DNA of 64,000 nt from Herbidospora mongoliensis (GTDB lineage Bacteria; Actinomycetota; Actinomycetes; Streptosporangiales; Streptosporangiaceae), in the NCBI RefSeq assembly GCF_001570545.1, contig NZ_BBXD01000014.1:186001-250000 (forward strand), given 5' to 3'. Below the pieces are notes generated by a model, which saw only the letters and a program-made list of their open reading frames with translations, searched no databases and was not told the DNA's origin. Position 1 is the stretch's first letter. Each line of letters starts with the position of its first letter. This document shows, piece after piece, positions 7,653-18,307 of this stretch. The position numbers and the translations under genes are program-made.

Positions 7653-10600
7653 TCAGGCCCGGGGTGTGCCGCCCCAACGGACGATCAGGGCGTCGGCGTC
7701 GCGCAGCAGGGTGGTGCGGACGACCTCGTCGGCTTCGACGCGGTGGTCCTTGACGCCGCTCTTGAACTTCTCGATCACCTTGACGACCTTCTTGGGGTCC
7801 TTCTCCTCGGCGATCGCGGCGATGACGCGGTCGAGCTCCTTGTGGAGCCGGACGGCGCTGCCGGCGTTGGTCTTGTCCTCGGCTTCGAAGCGGTCGATGA
7901 GGGCGGAGACGTCCTCGACCGAGGTGGTGACGGTGAAGTGGACGGTCTTCCCGGCCGCGTTGCCGTTGTTGTCGTCGGCGGTGACGGTCAGCACGTGCTC
8001 GCCCAGCGCCAGTTCGTACAGCGCCCGCTTCACGCCGGAGGCGACGGGTTGCCCGTCGAGGGTCGCGGTGACCGACTTCACGCCGGACTCGGCGTCCTCG
8101 GCGGTCCAGCCGATGGTCAGGTCGCCGCTGTCGCCGTACTCGCCGCCGTATTCGAGGCCGGAGACCTCGATCGCGGGAGCGGTCACGTCCTCGGCCTTGA
8201 GCACGCCGAGCCGGGCCAGCTGGTAGCTGAGCGCGCGTTCCGGCGCGTCGATCTGGTTCTGGGTGCCGAACCGGCCGGCTCGGGCGGCCTTCGCCGTCGC
8301 GAGGGCCTTCTGCGCCTCTGCCCAGGCGTCCGCCGGGTAGGAGGCCGCGGTGAGCGTGTCGGCGTGGGCGATGGCCTCGTCCAGGGCGGTGGTGTCGAGG
8401 GGCAGGTTCTGCGCGGTCAGGGTGTCGCTGAGCAGGTAGTGGTCGAAGTCGACGCGCCCGCCCTTCTCCTGGGTCGCGTAGTTGAACAGGGCGACCCGGT
8501 GTCCCATGAAGTGCGCGAGGCTGCCGTCCAGCGACTGCGGGCCGACGCGGTTGCCCAGCCGGGTCCACTCCAGCCCGTCGAGGCTGTAGTAGAAGGTCGT
8601 CCACAGCTGCCCGACCGGCGCGGCGAAGTCGAGGTCGGCCTTCACCGAGACCTCGGTGGCCTCGCCCAGCGGCACCGTCGAGCCCGCGACGAAGGTCTCC
8701 AGGGCGGCCTGGTCGAGGTCGACCCCGAACGGCTGCCCCCGGTTCACCACTCCCAGCGTGTTCACGCCGTTCACGCGCTTGACCGCCACGTAGGAGAACC
8801 CTCGGTTGAACGCGGCCAGACCCGCGACGTCGCCGTTCTTCATGCCGGAGACGTCCATCCGGGTCTCCGCCGACTGGCGCGGCCCGAACGTGCGCTGGGT
8901 GAGGGTGTTGCGCGCCTCCTCCAGCCACGTGAGCTCGGCCCGGTTGGAGAGCTTGGTGTAGACGTACTGGCCGGTCACCGGCTTGCCCGTGGTCAGGCGC
9001 AGCCAGCCGTCCCGGTCGGTGAGCGACCAGAGGCGGTTGTCGGGGGCGTGGTTCCACTCCCAGGCCGGGTCGAGCCGCGAGCCGTTGGGGGCGATCTCCG
9101 CTTCGGCGGGATACTCCGCCGTCGGCGGGAGCCCGACGATCGACACGTCGTCGATGAGGTATTCCACGCTGGAGGACGCGGGCTGCGGGTTGGCCCACGG
9201 CGTCTCCACCGCGAACTTGAAGTTGCCCAGGTTCGCCGTCGTCGGCACGGTGAACCGGCCCGTCACGGTCGTCCACTGGCCGATCGGCACGGTCCCGAAC
9301 GTCATGACCTGCACGCCGGTGCCCCAGTCGGCCGCGAGGTTGAACCGCACGGTGCTCGGGCCGGACGTGTATTTGATCTTGGCGGACACGTTGTAGGTCA
9401 CGCCGTGCTGCATCTTGCCGTTGAGGAACTGGTTGGGGGCCGAGCCGTTGACCGTACGGTTGCCGACCTTCAGCGCCGCCGAACCCGAGGCCGGGTCGGT
9501 GGCGTCCCGGCTGAGGACCGCGCCGAACTGCGCCGCCCACGGCGCGGTCGTGTCGGCCTCGAACCCGGGGTTCTGCACGAGCTCGACGCCGAGGAGTGAC
9601 TCGTCGATGTCGGGCGGGGCCGGGATCGTCCATTCCTCGTCCGTGTACGCCTTGTGCGGGGCGTCGTTGGCGAAGTCGTCCGAGGCGACGATGCTCTTCT
9701 GCCGCTCCAAAGCGTTCTGCTCGGGGGTGAGCTCGATCGGCTTGTCGAACAGGCCCTCGACCTGCACGACCCCGTTGTTCCCGAAGGTCGGCCAGCCGTC
9801 CTGCCAGGTGGCGGGGGTCAGCGCGGGGATGCGGCCGATGGGGAAGGTGTCGCGGAAGAACATGCCCCACCAGTCGGTCCGGCCGCCCTCACGGGAGATC
9901 GGCACCAGGCTGCCCTGGGCGAAGCCGTTGGAGTTGAGGACGCCGCGCGCCTCGTAGGTGTTGACCCCGCCGGCGGAGCTGTAGCGCCCGAGGAGCTCCC
10001 TGGAGCGGAACATGACGACCTGGCGGCCCTGCCCGGACGGCCAGGTGATGATCACCGCGTAGTACCAGCCGTCGATGTGGTAGAACTGCGCGCCCTCGAA
10101 CAGCCCGCCGATGTACGGCCGGCCGGCGTAGTCGCCCGCGGTGAAGATGTTCGGGTAGTCCTGCGCGATGGCCGTCAGTCCGGCGTTGAGGCGTACGGCG
10201 CTTGTCCCGCCCGAGCCGTAGAAGATGTAGGCCGTGCCGTCGACGTCGAAGAAGAGCGACGGGTCGTGGAGGCCCCGGCCGAGGGCGGTGCGCTCCCACT
10301 TCCCGTCATCGATGTCGTCGGTCCGGTAGAGGTACGCGCCGCCGAGGTTGTTGGTGTTGAAGGCGACGTAGTACATGCCGTCGTGGTAGCGCAGGGACGA
10401 CGCCCACTGGCCCTGACCATAGGAGTTCTGGCCGTTGCGCAGCGAGAACGCGTCGCCGATGCTCGCCCGGTCGAACACGTAGTTGACGGTCTCCCAGTTC
10501 ACGAGGTCGTAGGACTTCATGATCGGCGCACCCGGGCTCATGTGCATCGTGGTGCTGATCATGTAATAGAGATCGCGGCCCTCGTCGTTCTCGGCGGCCG

Positions 10601-10826
10601 GGACGCGCTCCACGCTGATGTCGGGCACGTCGGAGCGCATGAGCGGCACGGAGTAGGTGCCGTCGCCCCGGTCGGTGGAGGTGAAGGACGGTGCGGGCGA
10701 CCACGAATCGTCGGCGGCGTGCGCGCCGCCCGTGGGCAGAAGGCCGACACAGGTCAACACGGCGACGATCCCGAGCGTGAACCTCTTGAGTGAGCGGGTG
10801 GTGCGGGAGCGGTGGTACACGAACAT
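7653..10826 (-). CDS. Secreted GH43 beta-xylosidase/exo-arabinase-like enzyme with CBM4/9, GH43_C2 and FIMAH domains
   Basis: A 1057-residue secreted multidomain protein. The Sec signal peptide spans residues 1-37 (cleavage near GAHAAD). The GH43 propeller covers about 45-400, with SDVPDISVERV (base), LHDPSLFFDVDG (pKa modulator) and LFEGAQFYH (acid). STTMHMSPGAPIMKSYDL resembles beta-xylosidase-type GH43. Then follow a CBM4/9-like sandwich (about 422-575), a GH43_C2 concanavalin-like module (about 580-790), a helical spacer, an Ig-like module and FIMAH (about 968-1057). The frame is open far upstream, but the signal peptide fixes the start at ATG 10826; no strong ribosome site is seen. The operator TGTTAGCGCTAACA lies 26 bases upstream. 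It heads the transcript that continues into the 4997-7609 gene. Confidence 0.87.
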   Translation of the reverse strand: MFVYHRSRTTRSLKRFTLGIVAVLTCVGLLPTGGAHAADDSWSPAPSFTSTDRGDGTYSVPLMRSDVPDISVERVPAAENDEGRDLYYMISTTMHMSPGAPIMKSYDLVNWETVNYVFDRASIGDAFSLRNGQNSYGQGQWASSLRYHDGMYYVAFNTNNLGGAYLYRTDDIDDGKWERTALGRGLHDPSLFFDVDGTAYIFYGSGGTSAVRLNAGLTAIAQDYPNIFTAGDYAGRPYIGGLFEGAQFYHIDGWYYAVIITWPSGQGRQVVMFRSRELLGRYSSAGGVNTYEARGVLNSNGFAQGSLVPISREGGRTDWWGMFFRDTFPIGRIPALTPATWQDGWPTFGNNGVVQVEGLFDKPIELTPEQNALERQKSIVASDDFANDAPHKAYTDEEWTIPAPPDIDESLLGVELVQNPGFEADTTAPWAAQFGAVLSRDATDPASGSAALKVGNRTVNGSAPNQFLNGKMQHGVTYNVSAKIKYTSGPSTVRFNLAADWGTGVQVMTFGTVPIGQWTTVTGRFTVPTTANLGNFKFAVETPWANPQPASSSVEYLIDDVSIVGLPPTAEYPAEAEIAPNGSRLDPAWEWNHAPDNRLWSLTDRDGWLRLTTGKPVTGQYVYTKLSNRAELTWLEEARNTLTQRTFGPRQSAETRMDVSGMKNGDVAGLAAFNRGFSYVAVKRVNGVNTLGVVNRGQPFGVDLDQAALETFVAGSTVPLGEATEVSVKADLDFAAPVGQLWTTFYYSLDGLEWTRLGNRVGPQSLDGSLAHFMGHRVALFNYATQEKGGRVDFDHYLLSDTLTAQNLPLDTTALDEAIAHADTLTAASYPADAWAEAQKALATAKAARAGRFGTQNQIDAPERALSYQLARLGVLKAEDVTAPAIEVSGLEYGGEYGDSGDLTIGWTAEDAESGVKSVTATLDGQPVASGVKRALYELALGEHVLTVTADDNNGNAAGKTVHFTVTTSVEDVSALIDRFEAEDKTNAGSAVRLHKELDRVIAAIAEEKDPKKVVKVIEKFKSGVKDHRVEADEVVRTTLLRDADALIVRWGGTPRA
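7659..8175. repeat. Duplicated Ig-like plus FIMAH module, copy 2
   Basis: Partner of the repeat at 5003-5500: same reading frame, same orientation and nearly the same DNA. It marks a recent module duplication or gene conversion between adjacent GH43 genes whose catalytic domains are clearly different. Confidence 0.8.
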
Positions 10827-10852
10827 CGAACCCCATCGGAAGGAGGGCGGTG

Positions 10853-10866
10853 TGTTAGCGCTAACA
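10853..10866. promoter_or_regulatory. LacI-type operator TGTTAGCGCTAACA (perfect palindrome)
   Basis: Fully symmetric 14-base palindrome 26 bases upstream of the GH43 start at 10826. It differs by one base from the sites at 4882 and 38696. It is the best candidate operator for the LacI protein encoded at 39052-40131. Confidence 0.82.
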
Positions 10867-11205
10867 GGCAAAAGAAGGCGTCCGCCTGCGATCTGAATCC
10901 AGCGGAGGAGACCCTTCGGGGCTGTCGAGCACGTCAGTGGTAGACGGTGAGTTAAGTTACGCAGTTTTCTCCGAACGTTCCGTTGTGTGACTGTAAAGTG
11001 GCCTGACATTCCAGACAAGGGCCCGTCCGCAAGATCCCCGAAACAAATCGGCAACCTGCGGCCGCCTCTGCGGGGGAGCGATCCGGGCCGTCAGGGCCGC
11101 CACCTGGCTGATCGCCGTTGCCGGTGCGAGTCCGCCGCGTCGGCGAGGAGTGCCCCGATGACATGCGGAGCGGCCGGGTCGACGGACGTTGCCGGACCCG
11201 GACTC

Positions 11206-11214
11206 GAAATTTTC
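11206..11214. promoter_or_regulatory. GAAANTTTC box (GAAATTTTC)
   Basis: Same symmetric 9-base box as at 4930-4938, 38848-38856 and 38957-38965. It sits in the shared control region of the GH43 operon and the SGNH-RICIN gene. Confidence 0.45.
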
Positions 11215-11377
11215 AGCGCCTCGAGTGGCGGAGTGGGCGAAGCCGCAGGTGGGCACCCGGGACGTCCGGGGCGATGTTTCATACTCTTGACGGCCGCGCT
11301 TTATTTCGTGTTTGCTACGCACCACCAACAACGGTGAACCCCCGAGATGCGAGGAAGGGTTGATGCCGTCCGCGAGA

Positions 11378-11391
11378 TGTTAGCGTTCTCA
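11378..11391. promoter_or_regulatory. Degenerate LacI-type operator (TGTTAGCGTTCTCA)
   Basis: One half matches TGTTAGCG exactly; the other half keeps only part of the symmetry (11 of 14 bases agree with the perfect site). It is 271 bases upstream of the SGNH-RICIN start, so it may be a weak site for that gene or chance. Confidence 0.35.
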
Positions 11392-11425
11392 CCTCCCCGA
11401 CCTGCATTGATGTGGGCAAGGGTGA

Positions 11426-12802
<1,377 letters not shown>

Positions 12803-12845
12803 GCCCGGACTCCGCTCGCCGAACGCACCCCCCAAAGGAAGACTC

Positions 12846-15236
12846 ATGCTCCCACCTTCATTCGCCATGCTGAAAAGGCTGCTGACAGCGGGGACGACCG
12901 CGCTCGGGCTCACCGTCGCGGTCACCCTCTCGGCCCCGGTCTCTCCCGCCTCGGCGGCGACCACCACCCTCTACGCCGCCCCGTCGGGGACCGGCACCGC
13001 CTGCACGTCGGCCCAGCCGTGTTCGGTGACTGCCGCCCAGACCGCGGTGCGCAACCTCGTCGCCGGGATGTCCGGTGACATCGTCGTGCAGCTCGCGGAC
13101 GGGATCTACCGGCTCACCGCGCCGCTGCGGCTGACCGCCGCCGACTCCGGCGTCAACGGTTACCGCGTGGTGTGGCAGGCCGCGCCCTCGGCCCGTCCGG
13201 TGTTCAGCGGCGCCAGGGCGGTCACCGGCTGGACGCTGGCCGACTCGTCCAAGAACATCTGGCGGGCCAACGTGGGCACCGGCGTCGACAGCCGCCAGCT
13301 CTACGTCAACGGCGCCGCCGCCATCCGGGCGCGCACCCAGGTGAACCGGGGCGACTTCACCGCCTCCAGCACCGGCATGCGCTTCACCAACGGCGCTCTG
13401 TCCTACCTCAACAACCTGGCCAGCCAGAGCCGGGTCGAGTTGGAGAGCGTCGGCTCGTTCACCGACCGGTACTCCCCGGTGCAGAGCATCAGCGGCGGCC
13501 TGATCACGATGCAGCAGCCGGCCTGGAACAACAACAACTTCGGCTACGACACCTTCACCAGCCCCCACCGCGCGGGCCCCCTCTACCTGACGAACGCCTA
13601 CGAGTTCCTCGACGCGGCGGGGGAGTGGTACCTCAACACGGGGACCGGAGCCCTCAACTACATCCCGGCGTCGGGGCAGAACATGAGCACCACCTCCGTC
13701 GAACTGCCGGTGCTGCAGTCGCTGGTGTCCGTGGGTGGCACCTACGGCTCGCCCGCCCACCACATCACCTTCTCCGGGGTCACCTTCACCGGCACGACCT
13801 GGCTCGGGCCGAGCAGTAACCAAGGGTTCGTCGACCAGCAGACCGGCTCCTACATCGTCGGCAACTGGAGCTGGCCGGGCTTCACCACCTGCCACAACGG
13901 GTGCACGCAGTTCGAGGCCGCCCGGCCGAACTGGAACCAGATGCCCGCCGCCGTCCAGATCTCGGCCGCCGACAACATCACCTTCAGCGACTCCCAGTTC
14001 CTCAACCTGGGACAGACCGCCGTCGGCATCGGCAACGACGCCAACGCCAACACCAGCGGCGTCGGCCTGGGCGCGAGCAACATCACCGTCACCCGGTCGG
14101 AGATCGCCCGCAGCTCGGCCGGCGGCGTCGTGGTCGGCGGCGTGCGCGCCGACGCCCACCACCCCAGCGACCAGCGGATGACCAACCGCAACATCACGAT
14201 CAGCAACAACCGCATCCACGACCTCGGCCTCGACTACCGGGGGATCGTGTCGGTGCTGACCACCTACGTCGCCGACGCCACGGTCTCCTACAACGAGGTC
14301 TACAACATGCCCTACACCGGCATGTCGATCGGCTACGGCTGGGGCGCCAACGACACCGGCGGCAACACCCAGTACGCCAACCGGGGCCTGTACAACTACC
14401 AGCCCCGCTACACGACGCCCACGACCGCGTCCAACAACCGGCTCATCGGCAACTACGTGCACGACGTGATGCAGCAGATGAACGACGGTTCGTGCATCTA
14501 CACCCTGTCGTGGAACCCGGGCGCGGTGATCAGCGACAACCACTGCCTGCGGACCAACGGGCACTTCGGCGTCTACTTCGACGAGGGGTCCAAGTACTAC
14601 ACCGTCAGGAACAACGTCTTCTCCAACATCGGAGTGTGGGCCACCGCCAACTACTGGGGCGGGGAGAACATGGGCAACTGGACGGTCACCGGCAACTGGA
14701 CGAGCAGCAGCTCCACCAACGTGACCAACGGTGACCGGGGCAACGTCGTCAACAACAACGTCGTGGTGAGCAACGGCCAGTGGCCCTCGGGCGCGCAGGC
14801 CGTGATCGCCGCGGCCGGCCCCTCGGGCGGCACGACGAACCCGCCGCAGACGTCCCAGATCGCCGGCGTCCAGTCCAACCGCTGCATCGACGTGGTCAAC
14901 AACAGCAACGTCAACGGCTCCGCCGTCCACCTGTGGGACTGCTCCACCGTCCAGACCCAGCAGTGGACGCGCACGTCGTCCGGCCAGCTCCAGGTGTTCG
15001 GCAACAAGTGCCTGGACGCCTCCGGCCAGGGCACCGCCAACGGAACCCCGGTGGTGATCTGGGACTGCAACGGCCAGGCGAACCAGCGCTGGACGGTCAA
15101 CTCCAACGGCACCATCAGTGGCGCGCAGTCGGGATTGTGCCTGGACGCGCCCGGCAACGCCACCGCCAACGGCACCCGGCTCAACCTCTGGGCCTGCAAC
15201 GCGGGCGCCAACCAGCGGTGGACCCTGCGGAGCTGA
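12846..15236 (+). CDS. Secreted right-handed beta-helix (GH141-like) protein with RICIN module
   Basis: A 796-residue secreted protein with a signal peptide to about residue 38. The body (about 40-665) is a parallel beta-helix protein. Its opening is typical of GH141-like proteins: TLYAAPSGTG, DGIYRLTAPLRLTAADSG, PVFSGARAVTGW and RQLYVNGAAAIRAR. It continues with repeated Asn-rich rungs (NITISNNRI, GIGNDANAN). A RICIN trefoil follows from about 671. GH141 includes an alpha-L-fucosidase and a xylanase, so the substrate is uncertain. ATG 12846 is preceded by AAAGGAAG. The gene is 43 bases after the SGNH esterase, probably co-transcribed. A paralogue without RICIN lies at 21329-24256. Confidence 0.8.
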   Translation: MLPPSFAMLKRLLTAGTTALGLTVAVTLSAPVSPASAATTTLYAAPSGTGTACTSAQPCSVTAAQTAVRNLVAGMSGDIVVQLADGIYRLTAPLRLTAADSGVNGYRVVWQAAPSARPVFSGARAVTGWTLADSSKNIWRANVGTGVDSRQLYVNGAAAIRARTQVNRGDFTASSTGMRFTNGALSYLNNLASQSRVELESVGSFTDRYSPVQSISGGLITMQQPAWNNNNFGYDTFTSPHRAGPLYLTNAYEFLDAAGEWYLNTGTGALNYIPASGQNMSTTSVELPVLQSLVSVGGTYGSPAHHITFSGVTFTGTTWLGPSSNQGFVDQQTGSYIVGNWSWPGFTTCHNGCTQFEAARPNWNQMPAAVQISAADNITFSDSQFLNLGQTAVGIGNDANANTSGVGLGASNITVTRSEIARSSAGGVVVGGVRADAHHPSDQRMTNRNITISNNRIHDLGLDYRGIVSVLTTYVADATVSYNEVYNMPYTGMSIGYGWGANDTGGNTQYANRGLYNYQPRYTTPTTASNNRLIGNYVHDVMQQMNDGSCIYTLSWNPGAVISDNHCLRTNGHFGVYFDEGSKYYTVRNNVFSNIGVWATANYWGGENMGNWTVTGNWTSSSSTNVTNGDRGNVVNNNVVVSNGQWPSGAQAVIAAAGPSGGTTNPPQTSQIAGVQSNRCIDVVNNSNVNGSAVHLWDCSTVQTQQWTRTSSGQLQVFGNKCLDASGQGTANGTPVVIWDCNGQANQRWTVNSNGTISGAQSGLCLDAPGNATANGTRLNLWACNAGANQRWTLRS

Positions 15237-15252
15237 CACTTTCCACGATTCT

Positions 15253-15283
15253 TCGGGGGCCGGTCTCGGCGCCCGGCCCCCGA
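15253..15283 (+). terminator. Hairpin terminator after the beta-helix gene
   Basis: Arms 15253-15263 and 15273-15283 form an 11-bp perfect GC-rich stem with a 9-base loop, 16 bases after the stop codon at 15236. It separates the polysaccharide genes from the GntR gene. Confidence 0.7.
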
Positions 15284-15290
15284 TGAGTCG

Positions 15291-15296
15291 TACTCT
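15291..15296 (+). promoter_or_regulatory. -10 hexamer TACTCT for a leaderless transcript
   Basis: TACTCT ends six bases before GTG 15303 and no ribosome site is present. Transcription would therefore begin at or next to the start codon, as is common for leaderless actinomycete genes. No clear -35 element is seen. Confidence 0.45.
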
Positions 15297-15302
15297 TGAC
15301 CC

Positions 15303-16067
15303 GTGGCAGAGCAAACAGACGGTGTGGTCCAGAGTCCCCCTACGACGGTCGCCTACCGGCCCGGATACGAGGTCGCGGCGGAGCAGGTCCTGGAGTTGAT
15401 CACTCAGTTGCGCCTGCGGCCGGGTGATCGCCTGCCGACGGAGATCGAACTGGCCCAGCGGCTGGGCACCAGCCGGACGGTGGTCCGCGAGGCGGTGAAG
15501 ATCCTTTCGGCGCTGGGCCGGGTGCGGGCCCACAAGGGCAGGGGGCTCTACGTGGCCGACGACGAGGGGATGCTCGGCAGCGGACGCTGGACGCCCTACT
15601 TCCTGCCCACCGACCTCGACCACGTCTACATGCTCTTCGAGTTCCGCCGCGCCCAGGAGATGGAGACCAGCCGCCTCGCCGCCCGCCGGGCCACGCCCGC
15701 CGAACTGCACGAGATCGAGAAGGCCGCCGGCGTCTGCCGCCACGGGTTCGAGACCGGCCGGGAGGACCTGTTCAACGAAGGCGACGACACCTTCCACACC
15801 GCCGTCGCGGCCGCTTCTCACAACATGTTCCTCCAGGTGGCGGTCCGGGAGGCCCGACGGCTACAGGCGCAGTCCAACATCATCGGGCTGGCGGGCTCGG
15901 TCGGCGGGCACGCCGCCAAGGCGGTCGAGGAACATGAGGCGATCTTCCAGGCGATCAGGGTCGGCGACGCCGAGGCGGCGGCCGAGGCCGCGGCGGCCCA
16001 CATCGACAACACCCTGGAGGACTACCGCCGGGAGATCCAGCAGCGCATCTTCTCGTCCACCGACTGA
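15303..16067 (+). CDS. GntR-family regulator, FadR/FCD subfamily
   Basis: A 254-residue transcription factor. The N-terminal winged helix (about 20-88) includes LRPGDRLPTEIELAQRLG and TSRTVVREAVKILSALG, the recognition helix of FadR-type GntR proteins. The C-terminal all-helical FCD ligand domain (about 100-245) has FRRAQEMETSRLAARRAT and the His-containing helices typical of metal- and acid-binding FCD proteins. It is followed after 21 bases by larE and probably shares its transcript. With the second GntR at 29161 it brackets the sugar-acid operon. A strongly palindromic site (16941-16957) on the operon promoter is a candidate target of either protein. Confidence 0.92.
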   Translation: MAEQTDGVVQSPPTTVAYRPGYEVAAEQVLELITQLRLRPGDRLPTEIELAQRLGTSRTVVREAVKILSALGRVRAHKGRGLYVADDEGMLGSGRWTPYFLPTDLDHVYMLFEFRRAQEMETSRLAARRATPAELHEIEKAAGVCRHGFETGREDLFNEGDDTFHTAVAAASHNMFLQVAVREARRLQAQSNIIGLAGSVGGHAAKAVEEHEAIFQAIRVGDAEAAAEAAAAHIDNTLEDYRREIQQRIFSSTD

Positions 16068-16088
16068 CCCCTCCCGAGGAGATTCCCG

Positions 16089-16892
16089 ATGAACGAGGCG
16101 ATGCGCCGGCTCACCGAGCGGCTGCGGCAGGAGAGCGCCCTCGTGGTCGCCTATTCCGGCGGCGCCGATTCCGCGCTCCTGGCCGTCGTGGCGACCCGGG
16201 TGCTGGGCAGACGGGCGGTGGCCGCCACCGCGGTCTCGCCCAGCCTGGCGTCCTCGGAGCTGTCGGCCGCCCGCGCACTGGCCAGGGAACACGGCCTCAC
16301 GCATGTCGAGATCCGCACCCACGAGGCGGAGAGCGGCGACTACGTCGCGAACGGGGCCGACCGCTGCTACCACTGCAAGTCGGCTCTCTTCGACGCGTTC
16401 GGCCCGCTGGCCGAGGCCGTCGGCGCCCGGGTCGCCCTGGGCACCAACCTCGACGACCTCGGAGACCACCGGCCGGGTCAACGGGCGGCGGCCGAACGCG
16501 GCGCCGTCGCCCCGCTCGTCGACGCCGGCCTGACCAAGGCCGACGTCCGCGCGCTGAGCCGTGAGCTCGGCCTCACGACGGCCGACAAACCCGCCGCGCC
16601 CTGCCTGGCCTCCAGGGTGACCTACGGCGACCCCGTCACGCCGGAGATCCTGCGCAGGATCGAGGTCGCCGAACGGGCGCTGCACGATCTCGGCTTCGCC
16701 GTCTGCCGCGTCCGCGCCCATTCCCAGGGCGCGCTCGCGCGGGTCGAGGTGCCGAAGGCGGACATCCCCCGGGCCACCGAGCTGCGCGACCGCATCGACG
16801 CCTCCGTGCGCGCGGCCGGATTCGCCTTCTGCTCGCTCGACCTGTCGGGATTCGCCTCCGGCCGCCTCAACGCGCTTCTCCCGCTCCTGTAG
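16089..16892 (+). CDS. larE: LarE, ATP-dependent sacrificial sulfur transferase
   Basis: A 267-residue PP-loop protein. SGGADS at residues 23-28 is the ATP-pyrophosphatase loop. RCYHCK near 91-96 and PAAPCLASR near 168-176 (Cys about 172) are LarE hallmarks; in the lactobacillary enzyme the equivalent Cys donates sulfur to the pyridinium cofactor. LarE converts P2CMN to the bis-thiocarboxylate precursor of the nickel-pincer nucleotide (NPN). It has GAGGAG upstream and follows the GntR gene. LarB, LarC and a LarA-type enzyme lie 8 kb downstream in the next operon, so all components of the NPN system are present in this window. Confidence 0.93.
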   Translation: MNEAMRRLTERLRQESALVVAYSGGADSALLAVVATRVLGRRAVAATAVSPSLASSELSAARALAREHGLTHVEIRTHEAESGDYVANGADRCYHCKSALFDAFGPLAEAVGARVALGTNLDDLGDHRPGQRAAAERGAVAPLVDAGLTKADVRALSRELGLTTADKPAAPCLASRVTYGDPVTPEILRRIEVAERALHDLGFAVCRVRAHSQGALARVEVPKADIPRATELRDRIDASVRAAGFAFCSLDLSGFASGRLNALLPLL

Positions 16893-16940
16893 GGCTTTCC
16901 GCGCCAGACCACGGTTGCGCATCAGAATGTGTACTACTTA

Positions 16941-16969
16941 TTGACGTCAGACGTCATACGAATTACGTT
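16941..16969 (+). promoter_or_regulatory. Promoter with overlapping GntR-type operator, sugar-acid operon
   Basis: TTGACG (16941-16946), a 17-base spacer and TACGTT (16964-16969) form a good sigma-70-type promoter. The -35 lies within the near-perfect palindrome TTGACGTCAGACGTCAT (16941-16957, one mismatch between arms). The core GACGTC-N-GACGTC resembles FadR-type GntR sites. The reverse complement shares TATGACGTCTGA with the region before the second GntR gene (29086-29097). Occupancy would block RNA polymerase. Confidence 0.72.
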
Positions 16970-17022
16970 CCCCTCACATGGACGGCCGGGCCAGCCGGTC
17001 GCCGCCTGGAGAGTGAACAACG

Positions 17023-18303
17023 ATGAAGCAGCGAATCCTGTGGTCGGCAGTTACGGTGCTAGCGATAACCGTTGCTGGGTGTGGCAGTGCCTCCCAACCC
17101 GCGTCGGCTCCGGCCGAGTCCGGCGCCGCGGCCGCCCCCGCGACCAAGCTCGTGGTCTGGGACTGGAAGTCCGGTGAGCCATATGCGAAGACGTACATCG
17201 AGAAGGCGAAGGCCGACTTCGCCAAGAAGCACCCGAACGTCACCGTCGAGTTCGTGCCCCAGCCGTTCGAGCAGTACTACACGCTGCTCGGCGCCGCGAT
17301 GCAGACGAAGACCGGGCCCGACGTCATGCTCTTCAACGGCGGCGGCCAGATCCGCGACCGGGCCGACTCGCTTCTGCCCCTTGACGAGTACATCGCCGAA
17401 GACAAGTCGCGCCTGGCCGGCTGGGACGCCTTCGCCAAGGACGGCAAGACCTACGGCGCCCCGGTGACTCTCCAGGGCCACCCGATCTACTACAACAAGG
17501 CGCTCTACGAGAAGGCCGGCATCACCGCCCCCGCCACGACGTGGCCCGAGTTCCTCGCCAACTGCGACAAGCTCAAGAAGGCGACCGGCGCCGCCTGCTT
17601 CGCCCTCGGCAACAAGGAGGGCATCGGGCCGCAGTTCTGGCTCTCCGGTCTGGGCTCGGGCGTCCTGACGCCGGCCGAGTACGACGACTGGATCGCCGGC
17701 AAGCGCGACTGGAAGTCCCCCCACGTCAAGAAGATCTTCGAGATGTTCAAGGAGACCGGGGACAAGAAGCTCAACAACGAGGGCGCCAACTCCACGGCGA
17801 TGTTCACCGACATCTTCTCGGTCTTCAACACCGGCAAGGCCGCCCACATCATCGGCCTGATGTCCGACATCGGTCACTGGAAGGACTTCGGCGAGTTCAT
17901 CGGCCCCGACAAGGTCGGCATCATGCTCGCCCCGGTCGTCACCGAAGGGGCCACGCCGAGCCTGCCCTACGACGGCGGCATCGGCTACGCGGCGGCCAAG
18001 TGGACCAAGGACCCCAAGGCCGCGGCCGACCTGATCCGCTCGCTCACCACCACCGACGCCCTGTCGTCCTTCTCCGCCGAGGCGGGTGCCATCGCGTCCG
18101 ACACCACCATCTCCGCGCCGCAGGACGCCCCTGTCGTCGGCGAGATCGTGGCGCAGCTGAAGGCGGGCAAGCCGGCGCTGCACGTCGCGATGGACTCCAA
18201 GACCATCGACCTGATGGGCCGGCTGTCCCAGAAGCTGCTGAGCGGCTCGGCCACTGTCGACGAGGCGGTGGAGGAACTGGCCGCCTCCGACCAGGAGAAC
18301 TGA
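17023..18303 (+). CDS. Sugar ABC transporter substrate-binding lipoprotein
   Basis: A 426-residue family-1 extracellular solute-binding protein. The lipoprotein signal peptide has lipobox TVAGC, with the lipidated Cys near residue 20. The mature part has typical features: KLVVWDWKSGEPY at the start, a two-lobed periplasmic-binding fold, LPYDGGIGYAAAKWTKDP near the end. It captures a sugar or sugar acid for the two permeases that follow. It is the first gene after the 16941 promoter, with GGAGAG upstream of ATG. Codons 12-16 contain a 12-of-14 match to the LacI-type operator (17057-17070). Confidence 0.93.
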   Translation: MKQRILWSAVTVLAITVAGCGSASQPASAPAESGAAAAPATKLVVWDWKSGEPYAKTYIEKAKADFAKKHPNVTVEFVPQPFEQYYTLLGAAMQTKTGPDVMLFNGGGQIRDRADSLLPLDEYIAEDKSRLAGWDAFAKDGKTYGAPVTLQGHPIYYNKALYEKAGITAPATTWPEFLANCDKLKKATGAACFALGNKEGIGPQFWLSGLGSGVLTPAEYDDWIAGKRDWKSPHVKKIFEMFKETGDKKLNNEGANSTAMFTDIFSVFNTGKAAHIIGLMSDIGHWKDFGEFIGPDKVGIMLAPVVTEGATPSLPYDGGIGYAAAKWTKDPKAAADLIRSLTTTDALSSFSAEAGAIASDTTISAPQDAPVVGEIVAQLKAGKPALHVAMDSKTIDLMGRLSQKLLSGSATVDEAVEELAASDQEN

Positions 18304-18307
18304 GCCG

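Noticed and set aside
12858..15821. 987-codon antisense frame across the beta-helix gene and the GntR gene
   Set aside because: It crosses two real genes and a terminator, has low-complexity composition and no family match.
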